From positions 34,433,372-34,497,371 of the forward strand of contig OY754977.1 of NCBI GenBank assembly GCA_963576475.1: DNA of 64,000 nucleotides, read 5' to 3'. Source of the stretch: Molanna angustata (Eukaryota; Arthropoda; Insecta; Trichoptera; Molannidae). A program made the translations under genes and the position numbers. Below the pieces are notes generated by a model, which saw nothing but the letters and a program-made list of their open reading frames with translations, was not told the origin of the DNA and made no database searches. Below, in pieces: positions 1-14,000 of the stretch; positions within the stretch are counted from its first letter, which is position 1, and each line of letters opens with the position of its first letter.

Positions 1-388
1 ATAATTATTTAAAAATGTATAAACACATATATAGTGCAAGGTTTATGCGTAATAAATGATTAGTATTAGTTATTGTTTACTACAACATTGATATTTTTCT
101 ATATAATATGACATGATTCACTGCTACACAGAACTGATTGCTTGGGATATATACGTCTTTGAACTGGTTTATAAACGCTGTTCATTTTCAAATAGCAATT
201 ACTTCCTCCAATGTTTCTTTTCTATAATTATTTTTCAATTTTGAATACATTTCAATCAAAAGTTGCATATTAATATTTCAAATTAAGTCATATTTTAAGG
301 ATGGCTATTGTTTATTTTTTTTACTGATATAATTGAATAAACACATAAGAGATGTAATAATTTATGCAACTCCTATATTATTATTCTA
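1..388. other. AT-rich stretch, no gene seen
   Basis: No coding potential or recognisable repeat. It probably lies in an upstream intron or the 5' flank of the PIP4K gene, whose N-terminal exons are not in the window (inference). Confidence 0.5.
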
Positions 389-537
389 TATAGATTGGTG
401 GTGGAAGGCTGGTTGGCGCGCTGGGTTAGAAATCCAGTGGCCGTGAGTTCGAATCCTGCCATGACCATGATAGTTTAGGGAATGTATGGGGATGAATATG
501 CACTTGTTACAAGGGCATATTCATTATTTAAAAAAAA
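389..537 (+). mobile_element. tRNA-derived SINE, family A, copy 1
   Basis: The tRNA-like head has an A-box-like segment, a B box (GAGTTCGAATCC) and an anticodon arm CTGGG-TTAGAAA-TCCAG. The body ends in a conserved segment (tttagggaatgtat...acttgttacaagggcatattcatt) and an A-rich tail. It lacks the 'TTCACCTATAG' block present in the other copies, so it is diverged or partly deleted. Loop position gives anticodon AGA (Ser-type). Confidence 0.85.
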
Positions 538-1294
538 TTTAATTGTGTGTATTTGACCTAATGTGCATGTGATGATGCATTCTATTTATAATTTTACTTT
601 CATTTTTTAATAATTTAAATTTTACAGTATTTTTTATTAAATTCTTCTTTATATTTTACATATTCATTTATATTTACAAAATATTTATTTTATTTAACAT
701 AATATTTTTATATCTTATTTTGTTTTTAATTTCTATGGTAATGATATATGTACCTTATATTTAAAAACATGATTTTTATCCAATTAAATGTCAATCTTCA
801 TTTTTACAAATTTTAAGAGCTCAAAAAAAAAAATTTAAATGGTGTTTTGTGTAGAGAAAAAAATTAAAAGAAATGTGATTGTAAATTTCTGGCATTGCGA
901 AGGTTTGCGAATCCGTCAAATTACTTGCAACCCCGCCAGGCCAGGCAGGGAGGCAAACTTAAGAGATCGCAGACTGTCCCCATAGTGAGGGGTGCCCCCT
1001 GTGGGAGTTCTACCAAAGAGTGGCACAGCCCCCACGACAATATTTTTTCTGATGCAAGCTCCTTTGTTAGACGAGGCCTCTCCATCAAGAGGCTAAGGTC
1101 AGATGTGAAAAGCATGCCGTTGAAAATTATTCATTCTGTCAACCGTACCATTTTTATATTAACAGTATTAATTGACTGAATTAACATTCCATTTTCTAGT
1201 TGAAATTTAATATTGAAAAGACTATTTTTAAACTCCCAGGCATTCAACTTTGTACCTGATCAAGTAAAACTCGTTACTGCAGTCATTTATATAC
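538..1294. other. AT-rich DNA with a GC-richer unassigned patch
   Basis: Positions 538-890 are AT-rich without features. Positions 895-1115 are much richer in G+C and open on both strands, without a recognised domain. This is probably a fragment of a mobile element (inference from composition only). Confidence 0.3.
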
Positions 1295-1565
1295 TACATA
1301 CATACATACCATCACGCCATGTCCCTCACGGGGTAGGCAGAGAGAACCGAACGCCACATTTTTCTATCTTGACACACATTCATCGCCTCATCAACATTCA
1401 TACATCGTCTTATACATGTTCGTCTGTTGTTCATGCTTCTTACATTTCCATCTTTCAAAATATCGTTTACATGGTCGTGCCATCCTTTTCTTGGGCGCCC
1501 GCGACCTCTTATTCCGTTCCTGTCAGCTTTGTATATTTTCTTCGTCAGGCGTTCTTCGTGTATGA
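1295..1565 (-). mobile_element. 3' end of LINE family A, 5'-truncated
   Basis: The minus strand reads RLTKKIYKADRNG, GRGRPRKGWHDHVNDILKDG and NVRSMNNRRTCIRRCMNVDE, then WRSVLSAYPVRDMA and a stop, followed by the tail 'ggggtaggcagagag...catcacgcc' in reverse. This matches the C-terminus and 3' tail of the near full-length LINE at 52704-57125. It is a dead 5'-truncated insertion. Confidence 0.85.
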
Positions 1566-2240
1566 CACATAAAAGGAATTTAATGCTACTTTGTATTGTA
1601 AACAAGGTACGTTTAAACAAATATCTACAATAGAGGTGATTGTACTTATTACAGAAACCACATTTATCTACGGAATATGCTCTTATTGAAAATGTATTCT
1701 GTGATGATGATGATTGGTCACATAAAAAAATTGATGACAAAAAATCGGAGCGGGGAGAAAATTGTGAGTCAACAATTAAAGCATTGGCACAATCACATAA
1801 ATGAAATTTGAATCAGAAGATTGTGATTAAGATAATGATGGATATAAATAAATCAAAAATTGATAACTTGAATGTATACAAAAGAGAAAGGCAATCGTAG
1901 TTTCACTGGATTCACGAATCCAGGTCCACGAGCACAGGCGACCAGAGTACCAGCCAGAATAGGCGAGCCACATGGACCATGTATGCGGGATTAAGGGGCC
2001 CCTTTATGACTCAAGTCACGCTCACCACTCACCCACCCACCTCCGACTGATACTCCACTCCCCTGCGATTTATTTTAACAATTGTTTTTCCCGCTAGTCC
2101 TTTACTTTTCCCTTTACTAATGTTTTTGTTGATAACCATTTTGTTTGAGTGGTGTTGTAATATAATTCATATTTTATAATGTGATTGTCATGAGAAGTGT
2201 GAAACATAATTTTATTTTTTTTTATCAACCATTCACTTTT
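1566..2240. other. Unassigned sequence, partly GC-rich
   Basis: No gene is recognised. Positions 1900-2065 are GC-richer than their surroundings and contain no clear open frame. They may be part of an unidentified repeat. Confidence 0.3.
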
Positions 2241-2345
2241 TATTTTATTAACATTCTTACTATTAAACGTATTGTCAAAGTTACACAACTGTTTAACACC
2301 CACATAGGCAAAAACGTTACTAATAAATGCTGTCTAGGAGATCAC
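2241..2345 (+). repeat. Dispersed repeat E, copy 1
   Basis: A segment of about 100 bp (cttactattaaacgta...aggcaaaaacgttactaataaatgctgtctag) that recurs in reverse orientation near 61120-61225. The family is unidentified. It sits directly upstream of a SINE-family-C body at both places, so the two may belong to one longer repeat. Confidence 0.55.
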
Positions 2346-3425
2346 CCGGTAGAGACACAGTTTTTAACTGTGTTTCAGTCTGGATCTGTGAGACGACTTA
2401 TATTGTAAGTCTCCAGAATATAGCAATTTTTTGGTAGCGTTCGGAAAGACGCTCGGCGATGTTAGAGCATCATCCTAAGCGTTCGGAATTCATCGAGCGA
2501 TTCGCGCGGCGATTCACTCTGCCCGTTCGGAATCCGGTTGACTCGCACCAATGTCGCCCAAGTCGCTCGATGAAATAGTAGGGTGAATGTCGCTCTTGTC
2601 AAATTTTTAAATTTTTTGGCTGGAATTATGAATTTTCGCATAGTCAAAGTGACATTTTACTTGGCGGCAATTTATAATTTTTCACATAGTCGTCAGCACT
2701 TTTAGTTTGGTATGATTTTAGTCAGTTTTATTTGTATTTTTAATATAATTTATTTTATTATAATTTACAAAAAGATATTCAATGGATATAAATTCATACA
2801 AATTTATCATAGATAATAATGGTCAACTACAAAGAAATGTGGAAGGCCATTATTTAATGGTAAACATCAACAGTAAGTGTATTTTGTTTTATGAAAATAA
2901 TGCATTTTTAAATGAGTGGTTATCATTTTAAGGGAAATAAACAATTTTTGAATGCCCAAAACTCGAAAAGCTCGTGAAAACTATGCACACACAAGAAAAA
3001 ATCGTAAATACTTACAAATAATACGAATCACTAGTCACAACACGTTTAATACTTTTAAAATTAATAATTAATAAATTATTCTCTTGTTATTATAATGAAA
3101 ACATCCGATAAACACCAAAACAAATGATACAACCACTATTTTATTATAATTTTTGACCAAAATGACACAACTAAAGTAACACCAACATTGTAATTTTAAA
3201 TTTCCCGCGCCCGCGTAATTTTAAGTCACCCCAACATCGCTCAGTGCCGTTCGGATTAAACATCGCCCAAATGTCGCTCTCTTTGCAACTTCAGGTCGCA
3301 CCGGTAGAGCGATTCACTCTGATTTAGAACGCGACCTTTATTGGGTACATGTTAAATTAATGTTTGACATAGTACATACCTGTTAGTTGCCCGATAAAAA
3401 TAAAGTAGGTAAAATAAATACCTGT
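2346..3425 (+). mobile_element. SINE family C copy, split by a DNA transposon
   Basis: The left part (2346-2432: cagtctggatctg...gtaagtctccagaat) and right part (3337-3425: tgttaaattaatgtttgacatagta...ttagttgcccg) together match the body of the copy at 61385-61620. They are separated here by about 0.9 kb of foreign DNA (2433-3336). Confidence 0.65.
2433..3336. mobile_element. Non-autonomous DNA transposon (PIF/Harbinger-like?) inserted in a SINE
   Basis: The left end GGTAGCGTTCGGAAA and the reverse complement of the right end GGTCGCGTTCTAAAT form imperfect terminal inverted repeats. TTT abuts both ends as a possible 3-bp TSD. The ends are GC-rich with repeated GTTCGG and GATTCACTCTG motifs, while the centre is AT-rich. 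A short open stretch (start 2781, MDINSYKFIIDNNG..., followed by a GT donor-like site) may be a transposase or accessory remnant. The superfamily is inferred only from end style and the 3-bp TSD. Confidence 0.55.
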
Positions 3426-3465
3426 ATGCACAGACAAATATGATAAGTTTCATTATTCAGAATGA

Positions 3466-3897
<432 letters not shown>

Positions 3898-3942
3898 TTC
3901 CAGGAAAATATATTCATCGACATTTTATTATGCAAAAATATA

Positions 3943-4135
3943 GATGGGTCGTTGGCAGAACGGTTAGCGCGCTGGGCTAATAATCCAGTGGTCGCGAGTT
4001 CGAATCCTGCCTCGACCGATTTCGTTCACCTATAGCACAAGCATTTATTTGCTTATTTTAGGGAACATAGGAAGATCTATAATATGTACTTGTCTAACAA
4101 GGACATACATATTTATTTTTATTTTTTTTTTTAAA
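3943..4135 (+). mobile_element. tRNA-derived SINE, family A, copy 2
   Basis: Head 'gatgggtcgttggcagaacggttagcgcgctggg', B box GAGTTCGAATCC, anticodon arm CTGGG-CTAATAA-TCCAG (AAT, Ile-type), then the family body TTCACCTATAG...AGCATTTAT...GGGAACATAGGAAG...ACAAGGACATA and a T/A-rich tail. Confidence 0.9.
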
Positions 4136-4136
4136 T

Positions 4137-4645
4137 TTGATTTTGATCTACATGTTTATATCTTGGAATAATACGACAGTTTAAATAAATAAACGGGTAT
4201 TTATAATATGTTTATTTATTTAAAAATCTTAATAATTGTTTTATTCTCGATAGTTGTGCATTTTAGGAGCGAAAAATTGTCAAAAAATAAGCTCCTTTAT
4301 AATATTTACAATAGTATTTGCCTAGATATTCGTATGATTAAATTATTCATTATATTTTCCATATTCCTATTTTAAAATTTGAAAAATGTATGAGAATATC
4401 AACCACGACAAATATCTAAATTATATAGGTGGCTCTCCGTATGCGCGGGTGCGAAATAGTGACTATGTTGGTTAATTTCTGTTGTACATCTGTTACAAAT
4501 ACCCAGTCGTTATACAGCATTTAGTAGTTAATTTTTAAATAATTGCTCCACGGGCTTTACACGGTGTGTAACATAAAACTAGTCTACAGGCGTGCATTAG
4601 ATTTTTATTAGTATGACTCTGTTCTCTCTGTTCTAATCTGTTTTG
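4137..4645 (+). repeat. Dispersed repeat C, copy 1
   Basis: About 0.5 kb that matches 60530-61010 in reverse orientation. Shared blocks include 'tatatcttggaataata', 'tctcgatagttgtgcatttt', 'ttccatattcctattt', 'acacggtgtgtaac' and a terminal 'agatttttattagta'. No coding remnant or clear terminal repeat is seen. Confidence 0.7.
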
Positions 4646-5001
4646 TACACTTTTTTTTAATGATGTAAGACAGCCTTTGTGGTTCCGTTATTTTGACATC
4701 TGACCCTTGAGTTACAGGTCCATCAAATCCATTTAAGTAACAAATTAGTGTAAATTAATGAATTATTGTCACCATATCAGTAATATAAACAGTGATGGTG
4801 TAGTGTTTTTCTATATCACAAATTCCAGGTTCTTTGGTACAGATTAAAATTGTATGTAGAGATTCCACTGCAAACTGGTTCATTTCTAGTTTGGTTATTC
4901 ATCAGCGTCGGATGAAAGTTAAATTTGTGAATTAAATTTACATATACCGTCTATGTTTACATATATATATGTATTTGATTGGTTTATTTCTCTGTTTATA
5001 G
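4646..5001. other. Intron upstream of first visible PIP4K exon
   Basis: No feature beyond the acceptor (tttatag at 4995-5001). Confidence 0.6.
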
Positions 5002-8000
5002 GTCTCAACCCATCCCGGAAGACTCCTCTGGGAAATCTGGTGCCAGATTCTACCAAAGCTACGATAGGCTTTTCATTATCAAAACCCTTACCTCTGAAGA
5101 AGTTGAACGGATGCATTCATTTCTGAAGCATTATCATCCCGTATGTGTTACTTTTTAATTCATTTAATCAAGTCCCTTCATTTTGAGGAATAATTTAATT
5201 TAATTCGCAAATGTAATAAAAACTAAGTGTGTATCAGATATTCCGTTCAATTATTATAATTAAATTAGCAGACTCGACAGACTTTGTTGTGCCTGAACGT
5301 TGGCTTTCCTGCTATTAGCTGGTTCAACAAACACTACAATAACTACACACCATCAACCCATATCCCACAATTTGGAGAAACCAGCAACGGGTGTGCAAGT
5401 GTGCATTATCTTATAAAAGGAAGCACAACACGTATACGCCTCAAAAAGGCAACATTTAGAATAGGTGGTGAAGTATATGTAAGATGTTATTTTGCATGTT
5501 GTATTTTCGATTACCTGGCTTTTACTGGACACCAGAAAATGATATTAGAAGAAATTTCATCAAAATTGGCCCAGTCGTTCAGTGACAAACACACGTACAG
5601 AAGAATTATATATAAAAATATTAATTAAAATTCTGTTTCGCATTTTAATATAAGTTGGTACTTATATCTAAAAAGTTATACTCTTTGTAACATTTTTGTT
5701 ACCAAGCGTACATTTTTATTACGTGTTTTTATTTCCACTGTTACAATTTTTTATTCGAATTGTAAATCTAAACCACCCAAGAACCGCCTCAAACACACAA
5801 AATTTTTCATCAAAATCAATCCAGCTGTTTAGGAGTTCAGTGACATACACACATACAGAAGAATTATGATATATAAATATGTCTATCTGTACAAAAGCAA
5901 TTCAATATTAAATGAATACACTAATGAACAATCGATCGCCTCGGCACAGTTGGTAAGCCCTTTGGTTTCCGTGCGGATGTATTGGGTTCGATCACCAGCA
6001 GAGGAGAAATTAAATTAATTTCTTCTCTGGGCTGGAAGCAGTGGTTAGTTGGAAGATATACTCCAACTAACCATTAATAATAAACTCACCACTTGCGCAG
6101 TGTTCAAGGAAATATTTATTATTAACAATACATAATTGTAGACTATGCTAAGCAATGCGTAAATCTTACAAATATTGTAAGACCTTATAATAATTACATA
6201 TTTACATTATGTTACATATTTTTATATTGGCAATATAAAACTACGTCCAATTCTGCAACTTTTTGAATTAAAATAGGAACATACTAAAATTTTAGAATTA
6301 AGGTCGTTTGAATTTAATTTCGTAGTCTGTAACTGACGTTGTTCCTAAAACTAAAATCTACAATATTAGTGCTCCGTAGATAATAATATGAACTCAAATT
6401 GTCTATGATGCATTCATTCTGCGCAATGTTTGGCCATGATTGTTTATGTCATTTCGAATAACCTAACATTTCAATTGATCAGCACTAATATTCTTTGGTT
6501 TTTATTTTTATCATGTAATCCCTTTTTAGTTTTTTCCATGCACAATTTTATTTTTTCAACTTGCTGTCAAAAAAACTAGTACACATTTAAAATTAGGAAC
6601 GTATTGATGACTCAACTAAAATGTGGTTGTAGTATAGGGAATTGACTTACTTCAAGTAAGAACGTTCAGCGCTATAGAATATCAAAATGGACTAAGTGGA
6701 ATAGAAACACACCTATGTTAGCCAGAATGTTCTTAAAAAGTTATAGAATTGGATGTAATGTAAGATTTCCATCAATCATCAAATGATATCATAAATGGTG
6801 AAGAGTTGGTATAAAAATAAGAGTGGTTTGATTGATTGACAACTGGAGAAGCAACTCCCTCTTTGATACAAGAATTTGAATTTATTTATAATTTTGTTTT
6901 TAACACAAGTGAAGTGAATGTTTAATAATGTACCTATATATTTTATTTTAGTATATTGTTGAAAGACACGGTAAAACCCTGCTACCGCAGTATCTGGGAC
7001 TATACAGGGTGACTGTTGATGGTATTGAACACTATCTGGTTGCCATGAGGAATGTCTTCTCCAATCATCTCACCATTCACAGGTACGTATTTTTATATGT
7101 CTACTATGTGTATATTACCGTCACAATTCCGTCACGTCTATGACTAAAATTACTAGAGGGATTATGTAGAATATAATGAAAATAAACAAGAGGATTTTCA
7201 ATGTATAAACATTATGTAAAGATAGATGTGTGAGACTCTCAGTTCTTTATACTTAGCCAGAGCACATTATAAAATATCGGTAGGGTGGCGGGCACCACCT
7301 ATTTTAAATCGACAAACTCCTTCCATAACTTCTCATTTTCCCATAATTTATTTTCTTATATTCATAACTTATTAATAAATAATAAACAATTATGTTTCAA
7401 AATAATAAAATAACTATTCAAATTGCATACACACAGAGAAATGTATTTACAAAATGTAAACAAAAAACACAAATACAGAGAAAACATTTTATAAAAAAAT
7501 ATATCAATATGTCAATGTGATCTTTGGCATTGCATATCGTTGGCCAGTGCCTCATAATTAGGAGAATATGACGATAGTTAACAAACAATCATAAGCGACA
7601 AGTACTGTCAGTAAAGGAACCACTCATGCATACAATATCGCAAACATACGAACATATTTAATAAACCCAGGCACTCAGAAAATATCAAAACTCTAACAAA
7701 TAAATTAAAATAATTCACATTTTAATTAATGTTTATGAAAAAATTCTGCCTCTGTGAAATATTCGCGGGCACATACGAATCGTTACGCAGGTGTCATGGT
7801 GTTGGGAACCTCTGATCTATGAACTTACTAGTAAAACTTTGAATATGTTTTTCTACAATTGGGTCTCAAATTATTTCATTCTCAACCACTTGTTCTCAGA
7901 AAAGTTGTTTTTTTCTTCTAAAAATAGTATCTGTTTGCGAACATGCCTAACGACGCAGAATTGTGCATACTGGACAATTAAATTATTCAATTGCATTTGT

Positions 8001-11000
8001 CATCTGTCAATAAAAATGAGAAATATTATTGTTTCAATTGTCTTCTTACCACCTTTGTCATTATAGTGAAGTGATTAACATTTATACATAATAATGGTTA
8101 CTATACAAAGTTAGATAATGCTAAGAATATGACAGATGTGCATCAAAACACTTTATAATAATAAATTATTTATTTACAGCCAATATATTTGTTACATTAT
8201 TAGAATGATCCTTTAAAAATTTACACATAAAACCAATAATGGACAGCAAAAATGGCATTACTCAACTGGACACTATCAGGTTTCCCTGGAGTGCTGTTGG
8301 TTTTCAGCAATGCCTTGGGACAACACAAAACATAGAATGAGCAGAATACACAACTTATAAAAAATTAAATAGAACTAGTTGCATGTAACACATGAGATCC
8401 AACTGTCGATGGTGATAGTATGTGTAATTGAAGAATATGCTCCAAACTATAACAAAAATTTGTAAACATTTTAAGATATTTTATTTTAATAATAATAATA
8501 ATCAGGACAATTTATAAAGTGCCGTTTAGTGACAACCGTGGTCACCTCAAGTGCGCTTTCAGTTTGCGAAAAAATAAATTAAAATGAGTCCTATAGCTAA
8601 CACATTGGAAATAGTGAAATATAAAACTTAAAAAATTTTCTATATAAAACATGTAGGTATAGGATAGTATGGAGGACAGTCTTGTTTTCCTACCCAAAAT
8701 ATGAAAACAACATGATGGTATGTATGTATGTATGTTGGAGATTAAGTAGGTATCAAACTATTGAGTTCCCATAACGATTGCCCATCTTTTTACATAGGAA
8801 AAACTATGAGAAACATAAAAACGAGAGTTAAGGAGCATTTGAGATGTCTTAACCCTTGGTGTGTTTGACCTTGTGCGCAAATTGCTTAATGGTCGTCTGC
8901 TTGGGTATATCGTTATCTCGACAGCCCGTATGGAGGTGTTTACATTTATATGAAAATTAATTAATTATGCTTCGGGACGAAATAAATTTGCGGTTATTAT
9001 CTAAAGCTAGATAACTAACCAACCTTTTACAATATTTTTTATTGTGAACACATGTTTTATTTATTTTATATAGGCCATTGAATATAGAATTCAACTTGTA
9101 ACAGTTCCCATCTCAATAAACGAGGAATTTTCAATATATGTTTTATTTCAATTCGCGATTTTTCATGTTTTCTACTTGGAGCGATAATAAAGCAATCATA
9201 TGATACAAAGAAAATAAATACTTTAGAGGAAAATGAGTTATTATTTCCGATTTGAAAACTGCAAAAAAAATACGCATTTACGCCATTTTATACTTCGTCA
9301 AACTTGACTTTCAGATACTCGCAAGACGTAATTATTTGGTCTTGGATGTTAGAAATCACTTTTTTACACAAGTTAGTTATCGTATTTCGTAAATACCACA
9401 TAAAAATTCACAATCTAAATTGAAAAATTGATTTTAGGGCAAATAAACTGAACATAACCCCATTTTAGTAGTACAATTTGATATTGCCTCTTGTAAATGA
9501 CCTTGATGTAAATTCCCAACATATTGTATATCATTGGAAAGAAGAAAAAAATATCTATCATATGACGTAATAAATTTCTAACCAGTCAATAATAAAAAAG
9601 TGAACAAAAAAACATTTGTTTCGGTTGTCTTTGGTCTACTACTTGCGTATGTATTGGTAAAATTTGAAATTGGCGCACGTTTGGTATTGGTCAGCAATAT
9701 TTCAAGATGGCGCTGGCACAATGCTCGTTCGCTATTGGACGGGCCTTACAGAAGGGACTCACAAACAATAGCGGCAGGGATTCACAACATATTTATTTTG
9801 ATAAATAATTGAAATGAAACAAACAACTAGAAAAAATACTTTTGTTTATTTTGTCAATATGTAAAATTTGTCAAAAATAAAATTCAATAGCACAAAAAGA
9901 ACAAAATACAGTTGGCATTAAAAAAAATTATAAATAAAATTTACGGGATAGACAAAAATTGTCAAAAAAAATTTACAACCCAAAATACAATTTACATATT
10001 TTTTTTATAACCCGAGTTTACGGGATAGTAAAATGTGTAGATGACAACTATCTGTCAAAACAAAAAAAAAATTATAACCCATAAAGTTATACTTAGTTTA
10101 TTGTAAAATACAAATGGTTGAATTTTTTTTTGCAAATATTTATTTTGACAGAATTACTTTAGAACTGTCAAAATAAAATACAAAAGCTACAAAATACAAT
10201 TTAGATATTTTTTATATAACCCGAGTTAACGGGATAGTATAATGTGTAGATGACAACTATCTGTCAAAAACTGACAAAAAAAATAATTTTTATAACTCAT
10301 AAAGTTATACTTAGTTTATTGTATAATACAAATGGTTGCTATTTTTTTTTTGCAAATATTTATTTTGACAGAATTACTTTAGAACTGTCAAAATAAAATA
10401 CAAAAGCAACAAAATACAATTTACATATTTTTTTATAACCCGAGTTTACGGGATAGTCAAATGTGTAGATGACAACTATATGTCAAAAAAACTCTGACTG
10501 GTTGGTTGGAAGAAATTGCCGCTTGGCAATAAACCCGTCAGTGTAAAACTATTTGTATAAAAAGTTGAAATAAATAAATTAATTAATAATAAAAACGGTG
10601 CCACGGTGCCAAAAACTCTGACTGGTTGGTTGGAAGAAATTGCCGCTTGGCAATAAACCCGTCAGTGTAAAACTATTTGTATAAAAAGTTGAAATAAATA
10701 AATAAATTAATAATAAAAACGGTGCCAAAAACTCTGGCTGGTTGGTTGGAAGAAATTGCCGCTTGGCAATAAACCCGCCAGTGTACAACTATTTGTACAA
10801 ATAGTTGAAATAAATAAATAAATTAATTAATAATAAAAACGGTGCCAAAAAAAATAATAAAAATTGTTATGTAAAAAGTGAAAATAGAACAAAGAATATT
10901 TATTTGTCATGTAACTAAAATTTTGTATACAAGCTAAATAAATGTATACAAAATCAAAAACAATAAATATTGTGATATCCCTGCCTGGCCGTCTTTGTAT

Positions 11001-14000
11001 ACAGATAAGGAGCCGCCATCTTTGTTTGCATTTGTGTGTGTGTTGTTTGATGATGAATTTCTCGATTGCAAAATATTTTTATCACACCATTTGAATTTAT
11101 TGTAAAAAACTTATTGGAATCTGTTGGATATTTGTTCACAACAAAATTATCTTCAAAATGAAATAAGTGGTTCACTCAAAGTACTCTTCTATACGTAGAA
11201 AACACTCGAACAAATTTGTACTACGCACTTCGTTTTTACCGTTTCAAATTTTTAACAAGATTTTTTCGATAATTATGACACAAAATTACAATTTTTATTT
11301 ACGCACTCACTTTATTTTAGTAAATAGTAACGAAATATAACAATAACTTATATTTTCTAGTTATTTACGTCTTTCTTTTCCACAAAAACAAAACTTCGAC
11401 TCGCAGTACAAAAAATTCAAACTTGGTCGAACTTCAACGGTATTGAATGACGAATTAGTCGCATATTTTGACCGGATGTTTTTTGTTTATGGTAAAATAA
11501 TTCATTAGGATTAGATTCAAGCGAATCTAAAACTTATTTACTGCTTGCATAATATTTAAAATTGAAAAAAATAAACACAATACCTCTTGGTACGGATCCG
11601 TACCGTAAGCACACGACGGGGTATAATTTCCTTGGTACGGATCCGTACCGTGAGCACACGAGAGGTTAATAGCAATAATTACTCGGAATTTTAAACCATT
11701 TAATTGAAAATAACCACACTTCTATTAATAATTTAGGCGTAAAAATAATCCATAGTAATTTAAGTAATAGACAGTTAGATAGCCTGGAAATCTGGGAAAT
11801 CAGAAAAACGTTGAGAAATAATATAATTAATAACCAAACACAATTCCCTAATAGCCCTATATTAAATATTTTCCCAAAACAAAATTACTTAACCAATAAC
11901 TTTATTGCATCCCCCACCCTAAAAAATAATGTTACCCAGCCTTCACTTCACCCATTATGTTTACTTTAAGTCTATATATTGTACAATTATTTTAATACAC
12001 TTTGTATCCTCCTGAGGAAGAGATCTTTGTTCTCATAACATGTAGAGGAGTTTTTATTCAATTGAATATAAGTTATAATTTTGATGTTGTACACAATGTT
12101 GTGTTTTATTTCATTCAATTAATTGCATATTTATTACTGTTTAAAAACTGTTAAAAAAGACTCACATTGTGCCTGTATGAATGTTGGAGTGTCTATGTGT
12201 GAAGATTGTTATGAATCGTGAATTTGAATATATATTGTGAATTTCCTGAACTCCTCCCCAAAGTTCAAGACTTCCTTATTTTCAGGGAGAATTTCTAAAT
12301 TTTACAATTATTTTATGTTTTCTTTGTTATGTCATGTATTTAATTATTGTATTCTCATTTTTTCTCCAATAAATTCTTATTAATATTAAAACATTGGTAT
12401 AATACACACACACACACACACACACACATACTAAACTTTATAATAATCATAAAGTTTAACACATTATCCTCACAATTGTTAAAATACCAAAAAACAAACA
12501 ATATATGATTCAATATAATATCATTAACACTTGGCACTGGTGAGGGACAGGGAGGAGTTGAATGAAGTGATAACTGATATTGGGGAACTTGACATGGCAC
12601 CACAGAAGAAGAAGATCATCATTAAGAGTCAGTGGTGTCATGTGGCTGTTTGCACTTCACTATCCTAAAGGCGTGTGCTGTTCAATTTATTAATTTGATT
12701 TTTTTTACACTATAGGAAGTTTGACTTGAAAGGTTCAACGGTGGACAGAGAGGCTTCGGAAAAGGAATTGGAAAAAGATCTGCCCACGTTGAAGGACAAT
12801 GACTTCATCAAGCAAGGAGTTAAGATTGACATGGGAGAATCTGCCAAAGAGAAATTGTTAGAGACCCTTTCAGCTGACGTGGATGTAAGTTAACTAAATG
12901 TGTTCATTTTGTATGCTTCGACAAAAGACACAGAGAAGTTTTAAACTGTTCAATCCCAGCATTGCAAAAGGAGTTAAAATTTTCATTTGTAATACAATTG
13001 TATTGCCTATTTTGATATGTGCAAATAAAACTAGCTGCCTTAATTTCCAATTTTTTTAAATTGTAAATTTGGTTTAGATCTGAGTGTCAAGAGTGAGGCC
13101 ACTGAACCGATCAAATGCTGTTCAAACTAAAATATACATATACCACTGTGTTATAACGTCTGAAGATCATATTAAATGCAATAAATTATGTCTTTTCTTG
13201 ATGTGTAATATAGTAAATCTAGTTCTTCTGGGTAAAGGTTTACTGAACAAAAGACACGTCATCAAAAATATTTACTAAATGATACCTATGTTTCTACAGT
13301 ATATTAATAAATTTTATTACTCTCTGTTTAATATGTATGGTTATCGGCAAATATCGGAGAGGAGGGGGCTGGTATGTGCAGATACCGACCAATCATAAAA
13401 TACAAATTTGCGCTCTGTGAAGCCTGCACGATCTAGTTATTTGCAGATAACTACACATTTGACCCAAAGTTGTAATAATACAATATTTAATTTTATGTTG
13501 TATAGTTCCTGACAAAACTCCACCTGATGGATTACTCCTTGTTGCTGGGCATCCATGATTGCGCCCGCGCCGAGGTGGAGAACGCCAACAGGATCGCACA
13601 GGGAGAGTCTGCAGACTCTGACAACAATGGACTCGACAGCGAAGACTCGGAAAGCGGTTCCGGATTAGACAACAGGCACGGTGACAGGTAAGTTCACCGA
13701 TTATGCTTTTTTATTGAGCTCCCTCATCAATCCAAATTTAAAATGGAACTATTTTATATTTTCAAAAGTTTCGGTTTATGAGACCATATTCAACTGATAT
13801 TGAACACATATTCTTTTATATAAAATTAAATAAAAGATGACAATATTAAATTTGGCAGACTTGTCAAAAGAAAAACTGTCATGTCATCAGCTTAATAATG
13901 GCAGCACATACAAGCAAGTCATTTTAATGTGTGGGAGAAATAAGGTTGGAGATAGAATGTACCCTTGAGGGACTCCTAAATTGATAGAATGGGGAGATAT

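Noticed and set aside
389..470. Functional tRNA genes at the SINE heads (also 3943, 19020, 31137)
   Set aside because: The acceptor and T stems are imperfect, and a conserved SINE body with an A-rich tail follows in each case; these are tRNA-derived retroposons.
5284..5628. 114-codon open frame in PIP4K intron
   Set aside because: The frame opens at TTG rather than ATG, lacks a domain, and its end is a dispersed intronic repeat.
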